Source of the DNA: Leptothrix sp. (in: b-proteobacteria)
GTDB taxonomy: Bacteria; Pseudomonadota; Gammaproteobacteria; Burkholderiales; Burkholderiaceae_C
Length of the DNA: 64,000 bases
Assembly: GCA_013822685.1 (NCBI GenBank)
Contig: PNKV01000005.1
Coordinates: 62,001 to 126,000 of the forward strand
Direction of reading: 5' to 3'
Positions within the stretch are counted from its first letter, which is position 1. Every line of letters starts with the position of its first letter. This document shows positions 35,073 through 44,823 of the stretch, in pieces. The position numbers were made by a program, and so were the translations under genes. Under the pieces are notes generated by a model. It saw only the letters and a list, made by a program, of their open reading frames with translations. It did no database searches and had not been told where the DNA came from.

Positions 35073-35858
35073 ATGAGCTACAACATTGACCTGGCTGGCC
35101 GCGTGGCCCTGATCACCGGCGCCTCCAGCGGCCTGGGTACCCAATTCGCACTGACCTTGGCGCAGGCGGGTGCCGCCGTGGTGTTGGCCGGTCGCCGCAT
35201 CGAGCGCCTCAAAACCTTGCGCGCCGAGATCGAAGCCGCAGGTGGCGATGCCCACGTCGTTGGCATGGACGTGACCGACATCGACAGCATCCGCGCCGCC
35301 GTGGCGCACGCTGAAACCGAAGTCGGTGCCATCGACATCCTGATCAATAACTCCGGCGTCAGCACCACCGAGCGACTGCAGGACGTGACGGCCGACAGCT
35401 ACGACTTCGTGTTCAACACCAACACGCGTGGCGCGTTTTTCACGGCCCAGGAAGTGGCCAAGCGCATGCTGGCCCGCGCCCAAGGCTCGGCACCCGGCAC
35501 CTTCACGGGCGGCCGCATCGTCAACATCGCGTCGGCTGGCGGCCTGCGCACCATGCCCATGATCGGTGTGTATTGCATGAGCAAGGCGGCGGTGGTGCAC
35601 ATGACCAAGGTGATGGCGGCGGAGTGGGGCCGTTTCGGCATCACCACCAACGCGATCTGCCCTGGCTACATCGAGACAGAACTGAACTCGCGCCACTTCA
35701 ACAGTGACGCCGGCCAGAAGCTGATCAACATGCTGCCGCGCAAACGCCTGGGTCAGGCCAAGGACCTGGACGCCTTGCTGGTGACCTTGTGTGCGCCGCA
35801 AAGCGACTTCATCAACGGCGCGGTCATTTCGGCCGACGACGGCATGACGGCGGCTTGA
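35073..35858 (+). CDS. SDR family oxidoreductase (3-ketoacyl reductase-like)
   Basis: The ATG at 35073 has AGAGGA about ten bases upstream and gives 261 residues. Cofactor motif TGASSGLG (15-22), NNSG (92-95), and the active-site set S154, Y167 and K171 (YCMSK) are all present. The ending INGAVISADDGMTAA is typical of SDRs of the FabG/HBDH type. Given the neighbours (ETF-QO, thioesterase and succinyl-CoA:3-ketoacid transferase genes) a role in hydroxyacyl or ketone metabolism is plausible. A thioesterase gene follows within about 30 bases. Confidence 0.92.
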   Translation: MSYNIDLAGRVALITGASSGLGTQFALTLAQAGAAVVLAGRRIERLKTLRAEIEAAGGDAHVVGMDVTDIDSIRAAVAHAETEVGAIDILINNSGVSTTERLQDVTADSYDFVFNTNTRGAFFTAQEVAKRMLARAQGSAPGTFTGGRIVNIASAGGLRTMPMIGVYCMSKAAVVHMTKVMAAEWGRFGITTNAICPGYIETELNSRHFNSDAGQKLINMLPRKRLGQAKDLDALLVTLCAPQSDFINGAVISADDGMTAA

Positions 35859-35889
35859 AAAGCTGGAGCCACGGCCCCATTTGAACCAC

Positions 35890-36360
35890 ATGAGACTCGA
35901 CATTCCTGAACACAAGATCCTGGTCCATGATGTGACCTTGCCCGTTTACTGGGGCGACATGGATGCCCTCGGGCACGTCAACAACACGGTCTACTTCCGC
36001 TACATGGAGCAAGTCCGGGTGTCCTGGATTGCCTCCATGAGCGGCCCGGTAACCAGCGGGGTAGAAGGGCCGGTGATCGCCAACACCTTCTGCAACTTCT
36101 ACCGCGAGCTGGAGTTCCCGGCGCAGGTGATCGCGAAGCTGTATGTGGCCAACCCAGGCCGCACCAGCTTTGATACCTACGTGACCATCGAGCGGGTTGA
36201 TGAGCCTGGCGAAATTTGCGCGGCCGGTGGCGCCACCCTGGTGTGGGTCAGCTCGGCTGAAAGGCGGCCCATCCCCTTGCCACCGTTCTTGCGCGCCATC
36301 GTGGGGCCGGCGCCTGCCTTGCCCGGCACCGAGGCACCGCCCGCTTTACCGGGCAAGTAA
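35890..36360 (+). CDS. acyl-CoA thioesterase, hot-dog fold (4HBT)
   Basis: 156 residues from the ATG at 35890; an in-frame TTG at 35881 is an alternative start. The 4-hydroxybenzoyl-CoA thioesterase signature is VYWGDMDALGHVNNTVYF, with the catalytic Asp in GDMD. The fold continues with YLRYMEQ-like FRYMEQVRVSW and ends in a proline/alanine-rich tail. It hydrolyses acyl-CoA esters in the cytosol. It lies 31 bases downstream of the SDR gene and is probably cotranscribed with it. Confidence 0.88.
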   Translation: MRLDIPEHKILVHDVTLPVYWGDMDALGHVNNTVYFRYMEQVRVSWIASMSGPVTSGVEGPVIANTFCNFYRELEFPAQVIAKLYVANPGRTSFDTYVTIERVDEPGEICAAGGATLVWVSSAERRPIPLPPFLRAIVGPAPALPGTEAPPALPGK

Positions 36361-36457
36361 TTGGTGGGGTGGTTTTTCGTCCAATTCTCTGGATTTTTGC
36401 GGGTCACCCGGTGTACGCTGGCAATGTTGCGGTGCAGCGAAAACAAGGAGTGATTGG

Positions 36458-37165
36458 ATGAACAAGGTCTATCCCGATGCGGCCAGCGCGTTGGCGGGCA
36501 TCGTCAAGGACGGTCAGTTGATGGCGGTCGGTGGCTTCGGCCTGTGCGGCATTCCCGAAGCGTTGATCGATGCCCTGGCGGCGTCCGGCGTCAAGGACCT
36601 GACGGTGATTTCCAACAACGCGGGCGTTGATGGATTTGGCCTGGGCAAGCTGCTCAACACCCGTCAGATCACCAAGATGATTTCCAGCTACGTGGGCGAG
36701 AACAAGGAGTTCGAGCGCCAGTACCTGAGCGGCGAACTGCAGCTCGAGTTCACCCCCCAAGGCACCCTGGCTGAAAAGCTGCGGGCCGGTGGCGCGGGCA
36801 TCCCCGCCTTCTTCACCAAGACCGGCGTGGGCACTTTGGTGGCCGAAGGCAAGGAAACACGCGAGTTCGATGGCGAAACTTATGTCATGGAGCGCGCCTT
36901 GCTGCCCCAGGTGTCCCTGGTCAAGGCCTACAAGGCCGACAAGTCGGGCAACCTGATTTTTCGCCGCACGGCGCGCAACTTCAACCCGGCTGTGGCCATG
37001 GCCGGCAAGGTCACCATCGTCGAGGTGGAAGAGTTGCTGGAGATCGGCGAGATCGATCCCGACAGCGTGCACCTGCCAGGCATCTACGTGAACCGCATCG
37101 TGGTGAACGCCCACCCTGAAAAACGCATCGAGAAACGCACCATCACCGAAAAGGCAGGAGTCTGA
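36458..37165 (+). CDS. scoA: succinyl-CoA:3-ketoacid CoA transferase subunit A
   Basis: The ATG at 36458 follows an AAGGAG site by about six bases; 235 residues. Family blocks are [17 protein letters not shown] (about 23-39), [37 protein letters not shown] and [23 protein letters not shown], each typical of ScoA. With subunit B it moves CoA from succinyl-CoA to acetoacetate, feeding ketone bodies into the TCA cycle. The subunit B gene follows after two bases. Confidence 0.95.
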   Translation: MNKVYPDAASALAGIVKDGQLMAVGGFGLCGIPEALIDALAASGVKDLTVISNNAGVDGFGLGKLLNTRQITKMISSYVGENKEFERQYLSGELQLEFTPQGTLAEKLRAGGAGIPAFFTKTGVGTLVAEGKETREFDGETYVMERALLPQVSLVKAYKADKSGNLIFRRTARNFNPAVAMAGKVTIVEVEELLEIGEIDPDSVHLPGIYVNRIVVNAHPEKRIEKRTITEKAGV

Positions 37166-37167
37166 CC

Positions 37168-37800
37168 ATGCCCTGGACCCACGATCAAATGGCTGCCAAA
37201 GCGGCCGCCGAGCTGGAAGATGGCTTCTATGTCAACCTGGGCATCGGCCTGCCCACACTGGTGGCCAACCACGTCTCCCCTGACATCGATGTGTGGCTGC
37301 AGAGCGAAAACGGCATGCTGGGCATCGGCCCTTTCCCGACCGAAGACCAGGTTGATGCCGACCTGATCAACGCGGGCAAGCAAACCGTGACCACCATCCC
37401 CGGCTCGTCGATCTTCGGCTCGCACGACAGCTTCGCCATGATTCGCGGCGGCAAGATCAACTTGTCCATCCTGGGGGCCATGCAGGTGTCCGACAAGGGC
37501 GATCTGGCCAACTGGATGATCCCCGGCAAGATGGTCAAGGGCATGGGCGGGGCCATGGACCTGGTGGCCGGCGTCAAGCGCGTGATCGTGCTGATGGAGC
37601 ACACCGCCAAAGGCAACGAGCACAAGCTGCTCAAGGCCTGCACCTTGCCCCTGACGGGCGTGGGCGTGGTCAACCGCATCATCACCGAGCTGTGCGTGCT
37701 CGATGTGACGCCGGAAGGCTTCAAGTGCGTGGAGCTGGCTCCCGATGTGACCTTGGAGCAAGTGCGCGAGAAGACCGGGGCACCTGTGCTGGCCGCCTGA
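37168..37800 (+). CDS. scoB: succinyl-CoA:3-ketoacid CoA transferase subunit B
   Basis: 210 residues. The catalytic glutamate is E47 in [12 protein letters not shown], which forms the enzyme-CoA thioester. Other hallmarks are [15 protein letters not shown] near the N terminus and [15 protein letters not shown]. It forms the active enzyme with subunit A, encoded just upstream. A GC-rich hairpin downstream (37826-37843) probably ends the transcript. Confidence 0.95.
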   Translation: MPWTHDQMAAKAAAELEDGFYVNLGIGLPTLVANHVSPDIDVWLQSENGMLGIGPFPTEDQVDADLINAGKQTVTTIPGSSIFGSHDSFAMIRGGKINLSILGAMQVSDKGDLANWMIPGKMVKGMGGAMDLVAGVKRVIVLMEHTAKGNEHKLLKACTLPLTGVGVVNRIITELCVLDVTPEGFKCVELAPDVTLEQVREKTGAPVLAA

Positions 37801-37825
37801 TCGCTGTTGGTTTGCGCTCGAACCA

Positions 37826-37846
37826 GGCCGCCTCCGGGCGGCCTTT
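37826..37846 (+). terminator. probable intrinsic terminator after scoB
   Basis: A perfect 7-bp stem GGCCGCC/GGCGGCC with a four-base TCCG loop, followed only by TTT. It lies 25 bases after scoB and before rmuC. The short T tract makes it a weak or Rho-assisted terminator. Confidence 0.5.
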
Positions 37847-37874
37847 GCCATGGTGCGTCTGAGACAATGCCAAG

Positions 37875-39341
37875 ATGAACTGGATCAACTGGATTTTGCT
37901 GGCTTTGGCGGTGTTGAACACCTTGGTGTTGCTGTGGCTGGCCACGCGGCACGGTGATGACGCGCCTTTGAAACGCGCGGCGGATGAGCTCAAGCAGGAG
38001 CTGCGCAACCAGACCGACCAACTGGATCGAAACCTGCGCGACGAGGTCTCGAGAAGCGCCGTGGGCACGCGCCAGGAGTTGGGATCGACCCTGGCCAATT
38101 TTCAACAAACCTTGCTGGCCCAGCAGGGCGACGTGGTCCGCACGCAAAACGAGCAGCTGGACAGCTTCCGTGTGCAGCTGGCGCAAATGCAGCAGTCCTT
38201 GAGCGACACCTTGCGCCAGACCACGACCACCCTGGCCGAGCAGGCCCACACCACCCGTGAGACGCAAGAGTCGGCCTTCAAGCGTTTCTCCGACACGCTC
38301 AACGAGCAACTGCGGCAGTTGTCTGACACCAACGAGCGCCGCCTGATCGAAGTGCGGAACACCGTGGACACGCGCCTTCAGGCCCTGCAGGCCGACAACG
38401 AGAAGAAGCTGGAGCAGATGCGCCAGACGGTGGACGAGAAACTCCATGCCACCTTGGAGGCCAGGCTGGGCGAAAGCTTCAAGCAAGTGGCCGATCGCCT
38501 GGAGCTGGTGCACCGGGGCCTGGGCGAGATGCAGCGCCTGGCCAGTGATGTGGGCTCGCTCAACCGCGTGCTCAACAACGTCAAGACACGCGGCATCTTT
38601 GGGGAGGTGCAGTTGGCCGGCTTGCTGGAACAGGTCTTCACGCCCGAGCAGTACGCCGTCAACGTTGAGACCGTGCCCGGCAGTGGCGCCCGGGTTGAGT
38701 TCGCCATCCGGCTGCCCGGGCGGGGCGCACCCGGCTCGGCACCACTGTGGTTGCCGCTGGATGCCAAGTTTCCGCGCGAAGACTATGAACGCTTGCTGGA
38801 TGCCCAGGAGCGCGCCGATGTGGGCGCGGTCGAGGCCGCGGGCAAAGCGATCGAGCAACGCCTGCGCGTCGAAGCCCGCACCATCGCCGAGAAGTACCTG
38901 GCGCCGCCACACACCGCCGATTTCGCCATCCTCTTCTTGCCGACCGAAGGCCTGTACGCCGAGGCCTTGCGCCGTCCCGGTTTGTTCGAGGCGCTGCAGC
39001 GCGAGCACCGCGTGATGTTGGCGGGCCCCACTACCTTGCTGGCCACGCTCAACAGCTTGCAGATGGGCTTCCGCACTTTGGCGCTGGAGCAGCGCTCGTC
39101 CGAGGTTTGGCAAGTGCTGGGTGCGGTCAAGACCGAGTTCGCCAAATTTGGCGATGTGCTGGCCAAGACCAAGAAGAAGCTGGAAGAAGCGGGCAACACG
39201 ATTTCGTCGGTTGAAACGCGCACCCGCATGATGGGCCGCGCGCTCAAGAGCGTGGAGTCCATGCCTGATGCGCAAGCCCAGGCCTTGCTGCCCATCGAGA
39301 ACCCGCTGGATGCCGACGAGGGCACGCCTGAACTACCCTGA
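37875..39341 (+). CDS. rmuC: DNA recombination protein RmuC
   Basis: 488 residues. An N-terminal membrane anchor (WINWILLALAVLNTLVLLW) precedes a long coiled coil (about 35-210), then the conserved RmuC nuclease-like domain: NNVKTRGIFGEVQLAGLLEQ, LPLDAKFPREDYERLL, FAILFLPTEGLYAEAL and LAGPTTLLATLNSLQMGF. RmuC limits inversions at short repeats and is thought to process recombination structures. The gene stands alone between the scoAB terminator and an EAL-protein gene. Confidence 0.95.
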   Translation: MNWINWILLALAVLNTLVLLWLATRHGDDAPLKRAADELKQELRNQTDQLDRNLRDEVSRSAVGTRQELGSTLANFQQTLLAQQGDVVRTQNEQLDSFRVQLAQMQQSLSDTLRQTTTTLAEQAHTTRETQESAFKRFSDTLNEQLRQLSDTNERRLIEVRNTVDTRLQALQADNEKKLEQMRQTVDEKLHATLEARLGESFKQVADRLELVHRGLGEMQRLASDVGSLNRVLNNVKTRGIFGEVQLAGLLEQVFTPEQYAVNVETVPGSGARVEFAIRLPGRGAPGSAPLWLPLDAKFPREDYERLLDAQERADVGAVEAAGKAIEQRLRVEARTIAEKYLAPPHTADFAILFLPTEGLYAEALRRPGLFEALQREHRVMLAGPTTLLATLNSLQMGFRTLALEQRSSEVWQVLGAVKTEFAKFGDVLAKTKKKLEEAGNTISSVETRTRMMGRALKSVESMPDAQAQALLPIENPLDADEGTPELP

Positions 39342-39398
39342 TCAAGTTCGCTGAAAAACTGCCGATAACCTGGGTTGCCTTCAACCAAAAGGTGTTCG

Positions 39399-41978
39399 GT
39401 GACGCGGATTTTGTGGGTGGTTTTCTTGTTCTGGTGCAGCACGGCCTTGGCCCAAGCTGCACAGCCTGGTCCTGCAATCGCCGATGTGTCGGTGCTGCAA
39501 GGACGTGGCGAACAAGTGCCCATCGCGATCTGGCGGCCGGCCCAGGCTGCTTCAGAAACGCAGCCCGTCCGTGTGCCGTCCGATGCTGAAAACTGGACAA
39601 ACCAGCGCCTGGGCATCCGCCCTCTGGGTTTCCGGGGCGAAGGCGTGTGGACCTGGGCCCGGCTGTCCAACCCATCTCAAAATGCCACATCGGCCTGGCT
39701 GGCGGTTGCCGAGCCCTTCACCGATTGGCTGGACTGCGTGGTCAGCTCGCCAAGCCGCGCGCCCATCACCTACCGCCTTGGCGACCACCGGCCTTATGCC
39801 GAACGGCCTGTGCTCCATCCCCGATTCATCCTGCCTTTGAGCTGGGAGGCCGGCGAAACCCTGGACGTGCACTGCTACCTGCGCAACAAGGGCGCCAATC
39901 TGGTGGCCTTTGAGTATTGGCATCCCGACCACTTCTGGGCCATTGAGCGCACCGTGGCCATGACCAAGTTCCTGGGCTATGGCGCGGTGTTGCTGGTCGT
40001 GGTGTGCGGCGTGGTGGGCTTGCTGGTCAACCGCATCCCGGCTGCCATTCTCCTGGTCATCGAGCTGGTGCCCGTGCTGATGGGCACTTTGGCTGGTGAG
40101 GGCGATGCCTTCGAGTTCGTGTGGCCCACGCACCCTGAGTTGAACCTTCCGCCCTTCATGTGGACCTTGACCGCCTGCATCGCCGGGACGGTGGTGGTGG
40201 GCAAAATCCTGCCGCTGGCCCGCTTTGAAAAGATGCTGGTTCGAATAGTGGTGGCGACCGCGTCGACCCTGATGCTTTTGGCGGTGACCATCCCCATGAG
40301 CCAACCCTTGGGCACCGCGGTCAATGTGCTGCCCTTGGTCTACCTGTTGATGCTGATGACTTTGTGCCTGAGGCATTGGGGCGGCGGCCATTTGCCACGC
40401 ATCCTGGCCGTGGGCGTGGGTGCCCAGGCGCTGGGTTTGATGGGGGTGCTGGGCGGGGTGCTGGGCTGGCTGGGGCCCAGTGCCCGACTGACGGCCTTGT
40501 TCGCCAGCGTGGTCAAGGCCTTGAGCCTGGCCGTGGCGCTGGCTTACCGCATGCGGGTGGAGCGCGAGCAAAGCGTCCGCACGCAACAAGCGCACACCCG
40601 TGAGCTGGAACAGCGCCTGGCCTTTGAGTCAGAGCTGCGCCATGTCGCCACCCACCACCTGCGTTATGGCCTGCCCAACCAGGCCTTGCTGGACGAAGCC
40701 CTTCGGCGCACAACGCTGTCGGCGCCGTCCTCGGTGCTGTCGCTGTGGGTGATCAGGCTCAATCGCTTGTCTTTCCTGGAATCCATCTTGCCGCGTGAGC
40801 GCCTGGCCCGGCTGGTGGAGGGCTATGCCCAGGACATCGCCCTGTGGCTCAAGGCCCGCAACGATCTTCACCTGCTGTCGGTGGAAGACGCTTTGCATGT
40901 GACCGCGCTGGACGATGGCACCTTGGCCTTCGCGTCCATCGGGCAGCCGCCCAAGGCCGTCATGGCCGAGCTGACGGCGTTCCTCACCCACCGCTATGAG
41001 CAAGACGGCCTGTTCATCGCGTGGGATCCGCATGTGGGGGTCTCGTGCACGCCATCCGACCAGACCTTGGCGCACGACATGATCGACGAAGCGCGGGTGG
41101 CTTTGCAATGGAGCACGGCCCACCAGCGCGTGGTGATGTTCGATGCCGAGCGCATGAAACGCGAGCAGCTGTCATATGGCCTGACGCTGGACCTGGAGGG
41201 CGCCATCGTGCGCGGCGAACTGGTGCTGCACTACCAGCCCAAGGTGGAGCTGCCGTCACGCAAAACCAAATCGTTTGAAGCGCTGGTGCGCTGGCGCCAT
41301 CCGGTGCGCGGCATGATCCCGCCGGGGGCCTTCATCGCCGAGGCCGAGGCCACGGGCGCCATCAACCGCCTGACCATGTGGGCCATCCGCGAGACCGCCC
41401 AGTTTTTGCTGACCTTGCCCGATCCTTCCGTGCGCGTGTCGGTCAACATCTCTGCTTTCGACCTGGCCACGCCCCGCTTTGTGGAGCAGGTGCTGGCCAT
41501 CTTGCGCGAAGAAAACTGCCCGCCTGAATGCCTGATCCTGGAGGTGACCGAGTCGGCCGCCTTGAGCGACCGCGAGCGTGCCCTGGGCACCTTGTCGGCC
41601 CTGCGCCACCATGGTGTGCAGATCGCGCTGGATGACTTCGGCACGGGCTATTCCTCACTCGCCATCTTGCAGGAGTTGCCGCTGGACGAGATGAAGGTGG
41701 ACCGCAGCTTCGTGACCGACCTGGCCGTGTCAGAACGCAAGCAGGAGGTCCTCAAAGCCATGATCGATGTGGGTCACCGACTGGGCTTGACTGTGACCAT
41801 CGAAGGCGTTGAGCAGGAAGACAGCGTGGAGTGGCTGGCCCAGCACGACTGCGATGTCATCCAGGGCTTTGTGTTCAGCCGGCCCTTGGAGGCCGCCAAC
41901 GCGAGGCAGTGGCTTCAAGACCAACCGCCCCGCATTGACCACGCTCAAGCCGCCTTGCGCGACGTGGCCTCGGTGTGA
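39399..41978 (+). CDS. EAL-domain c-di-GMP phosphodiesterase with 7TM-DISM sensor
   Basis: The GTG at 39399 (MTRILWVVFLFWCSTALA) gives a signal peptide, with AAGG six bases upstream; 859 residues. A periplasmic beta-rich sensor region (about 25-185) is followed by about seven membrane helices (190-385) as in 7TM-DISM proteins. A degenerate GGDEF-like region without the GGDEF signature covers about 410-590. The EAL domain (about 603-850) has EALVRWRHP, NISAFDLATP, LEVTESAA, DDFGTGYSSL, KVDRSFV and IEGVEQ, so the metal and catalytic residues look intact. It should break down c-di-GMP in response to an envelope signal. It overlaps the convergent GST gene by 34 bases. Confidence 0.9.
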   Translation: MTRILWVVFLFWCSTALAQAAQPGPAIADVSVLQGRGEQVPIAIWRPAQAASETQPVRVPSDAENWTNQRLGIRPLGFRGEGVWTWARLSNPSQNATSAWLAVAEPFTDWLDCVVSSPSRAPITYRLGDHRPYAERPVLHPRFILPLSWEAGETLDVHCYLRNKGANLVAFEYWHPDHFWAIERTVAMTKFLGYGAVLLVVVCGVVGLLVNRIPAAILLVIELVPVLMGTLAGEGDAFEFVWPTHPELNLPPFMWTLTACIAGTVVVGKILPLARFEKMLVRIVVATASTLMLLAVTIPMSQPLGTAVNVLPLVYLLMLMTLCLRHWGGGHLPRILAVGVGAQALGLMGVLGGVLGWLGPSARLTALFASVVKALSLAVALAYRMRVEREQSVRTQQAHTRELEQRLAFESELRHVATHHLRYGLPNQALLDEALRRTTLSAPSSVLSLWVIRLNRLSFLESILPRERLARLVEGYAQDIALWLKARNDLHLLSVEDALHVTALDDGTLAFASIGQPPKAVMAELTAFLTHRYEQDGLFIAWDPHVGVSCTPSDQTLAHDMIDEARVALQWSTAHQRVVMFDAERMKREQLSYGLTLDLEGAIVRGELVLHYQPKVELPSRKTKSFEALVRWRHPVRGMIPPGAFIAEAEATGAINRLTMWAIRETAQFLLTLPDPSVRVSVNISAFDLATPRFVEQVLAILREENCPPECLILEVTESAALSDRERALGTLSALRHHGVQIALDDFGTGYSSLAILQELPLDEMKVDRSFVTDLAVSERKQEVLKAMIDVGHRLGLTVTIEGVEQEDSVEWLAQHDCDVIQGFVFSRPLEAANARQWLQDQPPRIDHAQAALRDVASV

Positions 41979-42721
41979 ATGACGCCTCGGTGCAGCTGGT
42001 ACATCTGGCGCACCCATTGCAGGGCCTGGCGATCACGCCAGGGTGCGGTGGCCCCGGCCATGGTGCGCTGGTAGGCCGGGTCGCCATACACCGGATGCTG
42101 ACTTGGGCAGGCAATCGGCGCCAGCAGTGATGCCGCGGTGATGTCGGCCGCCGTGAAGGTTTGCCCCACCAGGTAGGTGCGCCCGTCGCTGAGTTGCCCC
42201 TCCAGCCAGTCGATCACGTCGGTGATGCGCTTTTGAGCCCGTGCCGCGCCCTTGGCCGTGATGTTGAGCTTGCGCTTGAAACCCCATCGGATGATGGGAT
42301 AGGCCGCGCGCACAAAGGCCGCCTTGAGCGGCGTGGCGTTGTCGGTCCACAGTTTGACGATGTGCGCATCGCCCGATCCAAAACTGCGGGCATACAGAAA
42401 GCGCGCCACATCCTTGCCAATGGCGTCGAAGTGCCGTTCAACAGCGTGGATGTCCTGGCTCGACACCTTGGGAATCAAGGCCAGGGGTGCCCGTGTTTTT
42501 TCCAGCCACAGCAGGATGCGGCTGCTGTCCTGGATGGTGATGTCGGGCGTTTTCAGGATCGGCAGGGTGGTTTGGCCACGCTTGCCCATGAGCAAGGCCG
42601 GCGCCATGTGGAAGACGGGGGTCATGCGCACTTCCTGGTAGTCGATGCGTGAAAAGTCCAGCGTCCATCGGATCTTCTCGCTGTAGTGCGACATGGCGAA
42701 GGTGTACAAGGTCCAGCTCAT
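41945..42721 (-). CDS. glutathione S-transferase family protein
   Basis: 258 residues. The N-terminal thioredoxin-like domain begins MSWTLYTFAMSHYSEKIRW with the catalytic Ser/Tyr region SHYSEK and contains TTLPILKTPDITIQDSSRILLWL, where the cis-Pro and the DSS glutathione-binding motif are seen. The helical C-terminal domain has TYLVGQTFTAADITAASLLAP. Substrate unknown. The gene overlaps the start of its neighbour by four bases, forming a two-GST unit. Confidence 0.88.
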   Translation of the reverse strand: MSWTLYTFAMSHYSEKIRWTLDFSRIDYQEVRMTPVFHMAPALLMGKRGQTTLPILKTPDITIQDSSRILLWLEKTRAPLALIPKVSSQDIHAVERHFDAIGKDVARFLYARSFGSGDAHIVKLWTDNATPLKAAFVRAAYPIIRWGFKRKLNITAKGAARAQKRITDVIDWLEGQLSDGRTYLVGQTFTAADITAASLLAPIACPSQHPVYGDPAYQRTMAGATAPWRDRQALQWVRQMYQLHRGVIHTEATSRKAA

Positions 42722-43638
42722 GATGGCTTCACTTCACGGATGCGGTAGCCCACGCGGGGGAAATGGATGTGCACTCGGCCAGCGCGTTCACTGTGCTGCA
42801 CCAGAGTCAGGCGCTGCGCGTTGATGCCCACCAGCTCGCCTTGCACGGCCGTGCCATGGCCCAACAACTCAGGGGCGACGCTCACGCGCTGACCAATGGC
42901 CAGGCCCCCAGCATCGGGCGAGACGCTGTCGTAAGCGAGGGCGGCCGGTTCATGCGCGGCGGCCAGGGCAATGGCTTCATCGGCGGTCATGTCAGTGCGC
43001 TCACCATGGCCAAAAGCCTTCATGCGCTCCATCCAGGCGGCAGTGGCCGGGAAGCGGCCAAAATCAAAGCGGCCATTGCGCGCGAACCACAAGGTTGAAT
43101 ACAAAGTGAAATCGCCGCTGCCAGGCACCGTGCCGTTGACGAAAGCCTGGGCTGCCAAACCGCTTTCAACCCAGGCCACCTGGGTGGCCAGCTCTTGCTC
43201 GGCCAAAGGCACCGCACGCTTGAGTGCTTCGCGGTCCAGCGGCGCACCGCGCAGGGCGGCGCGGTCGGCCAGGAACTCGTCAGGCAGGTAGTCCACGTTC
43301 TTGCCAAAGGTATAGGCCACGGCCTTGCCGAACAGGTTCAGGTCCACCCAATGTTCGACGATGTCGTTCCAGCCTGGCCCCGCCTTGGCAGAGGGGGAGG
43401 GGGAGGGCGCCACGCGCTCCAGCTCCCAGGTGATCAGCCGCGTGTCGCAAAACACATCGGCGCCGATCTGCAGCACGGGCACTTTGCGGTAGCCACCCGT
43501 CAGCGCCACCATGTCTGGCTTGGGGGCGATGCGCGGCACCATCACCGAGCGCCAGCTCAAACCCTTGTAGCCCAGCAGGGCGCGGATCTTCTCGGCATAG
43601 GGGGATTCGTTGTAGTGGTGCAGAACCAGGTCGTTCAT
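42718..43638 (-). CDS. glutathione S-transferase family protein, long form
   Basis: 306 residues. The GST N-terminal domain is HHYNESPYAEKIRALLGYKG with KVPVLQIGADVFCDTRLITWEL; the Cys-Asp-Thr-Arg replaces the usual E-S-x-x-I. The C-terminal part has NGTVPGSGDFTLYSTLWF and then about 70 additional residues ending in VHIHFPRVGYRIREV, which look like a separate small beta domain. It is the first gene of a pair with the second GST and is divergent from a GlxA-type regulator. Confidence 0.85.
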   Translation of the reverse strand: MNDLVLHHYNESPYAEKIRALLGYKGLSWRSVMVPRIAPKPDMVALTGGYRKVPVLQIGADVFCDTRLITWELERVAPSPSPSAKAGPGWNDIVEHWVDLNLFGKAVAYTFGKNVDYLPDEFLADRAALRGAPLDREALKRAVPLAEQELATQVAWVESGLAAQAFVNGTVPGSGDFTLYSTLWFARNGRFDFGRFPATAAWMERMKAFGHGERTDMTADEAIALAAAHEPAALAYDSVSPDAGGLAIGQRVSVAPELLGHGTAVQGELVGINAQRLTLVQHSERAGRVHIHFPRVGYRIREVKPS

Positions 43639-43720
43639 GGGGGGCCTTTCTCAAGTCGGGGCATTGTGGCCGTTGGCGCCTGTCTCTAGAATTGGCGTTT
43701 TGGACATCTTTGATGCTGAT

Positions 43721-44692
43721 ATGGTCAACGTGACAAAACGGGTTCACCGTGTGGGTGTTTACGTGTGCCGCCATCACAGCCTGGCCAGCGTCGGCTTGGT
43801 GTTCGACACCTTCCGCATGGCGAACCAGGTGCTCGGCCCCCACCGTTTTGCCTTGTCGCGCATCAGCCATGATGGCCAGCCCGTGCCGCATCCTGATGGC
43901 TCATTGATAATGGATAGTGACCTGGCTGCCATGGCCAGCATGGATGTGGTGGTCATCCCCTCCCTGTGGGCGCATGGCGATGCAGCCGTGGCCGACAACC
44001 CCTCCTTGATCCAGGCGCTGCGGGCTTTGCCGCCCAAAGTGATGGTGGCCACCATGTGCACCGGCGCCTACCTGCTGGCAGCCAGCGGGCGCTTGAACGA
44101 GCGCCAGGCCACCACCCATTGGATGCTGGCTGATGGCTTTCACGAGCGCTTTCCGGGCGTCCGCTTGACCCCCTCCGAGAACCTGACCCATGACGGCAAC
44201 TTCATCTGCTCAGGGGGCTCTCTGGCCGCCGTTGACGCCTGCTTGTACGTGGTGCAACTGCTGGCAGGGCGCGACACCGCCCGAGAACTGGCCCGGATGC
44301 TGGTGACCGATGTGCAGCGCGGGCCGCAGACTTTGTACGCACCGCCCCAAGGCTGGCGCCAGCACGCCGATGCCGATGTGCGCAAGCTGGAGGCCCACAT
44401 CACCGAGCGCCATGCCCAAAGCCTGACCCTGGATGAACTGGCCAGCCAGATCCACGTCAGCGTGCGCACCTTGCAGCGGCGCTTTCTTGCTGCCACTGGC
44501 ATGACGCCCATCCAGTACCAGCAAACCGTGCGCATCGAGCGCGGCAAGGACTTGCTGGAGGCCGACAAGCTGCCAGTGCAGGACATCGCGGCCCAGGTGG
44601 GCTACCAGGACCGCGTGGCATTTGGCCGCTTGTTCAAGAAAATCACCGGCATGACGCCCGCGGCTTACCGTCAACGTCAACGCCGGGTGTAG
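43721..44692 (+). CDS. GlxA family transcriptional regulator (DJ-1/PfpI plus AraC HTH)
   Basis: 323 residues from the ATG at 43721; a GTG at 43730 is an alternative. Residues about 10-180 form a DJ-1/PfpI-like domain (VVVIPSLWAHG, and MCTGAYLLAASGRLNERQAT with the elbow Cys in MCTGA). The C-terminal AraC domain has LDELASQIHVSVRTLQRRF and IAAQVGYQDRVAFGRLFKKI. Members regulate amine, carnitine or stress genes; the divergent GST pair is a possible target. Confidence 0.92.
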   Translation: MVNVTKRVHRVGVYVCRHHSLASVGLVFDTFRMANQVLGPHRFALSRISHDGQPVPHPDGSLIMDSDLAAMASMDVVVIPSLWAHGDAAVADNPSLIQALRALPPKVMVATMCTGAYLLAASGRLNERQATTHWMLADGFHERFPGVRLTPSENLTHDGNFICSGGSLAAVDACLYVVQLLAGRDTARELARMLVTDVQRGPQTLYAPPQGWRQHADADVRKLEAHITERHAQSLTLDELASQIHVSVRTLQRRFLAATGMTPIQYQQTVRIERGKDLLEADKLPVQDIAAQVGYQDRVAFGRLFKKITGMTPAAYRQRQRRV

Positions 44693-44823
44693 AGTCCGGG
44701 CTTCCTTCTTCCCTCCCTCTCTTACGCCTCGTCCTGCATTGCCCATTCGTGGCGTCGTGCCTGTTCGATCCGAACGATGGGTATCCGACGTCAGCGGCCA
44801 CCATGCCGCGTCTGGAGCCTTGC

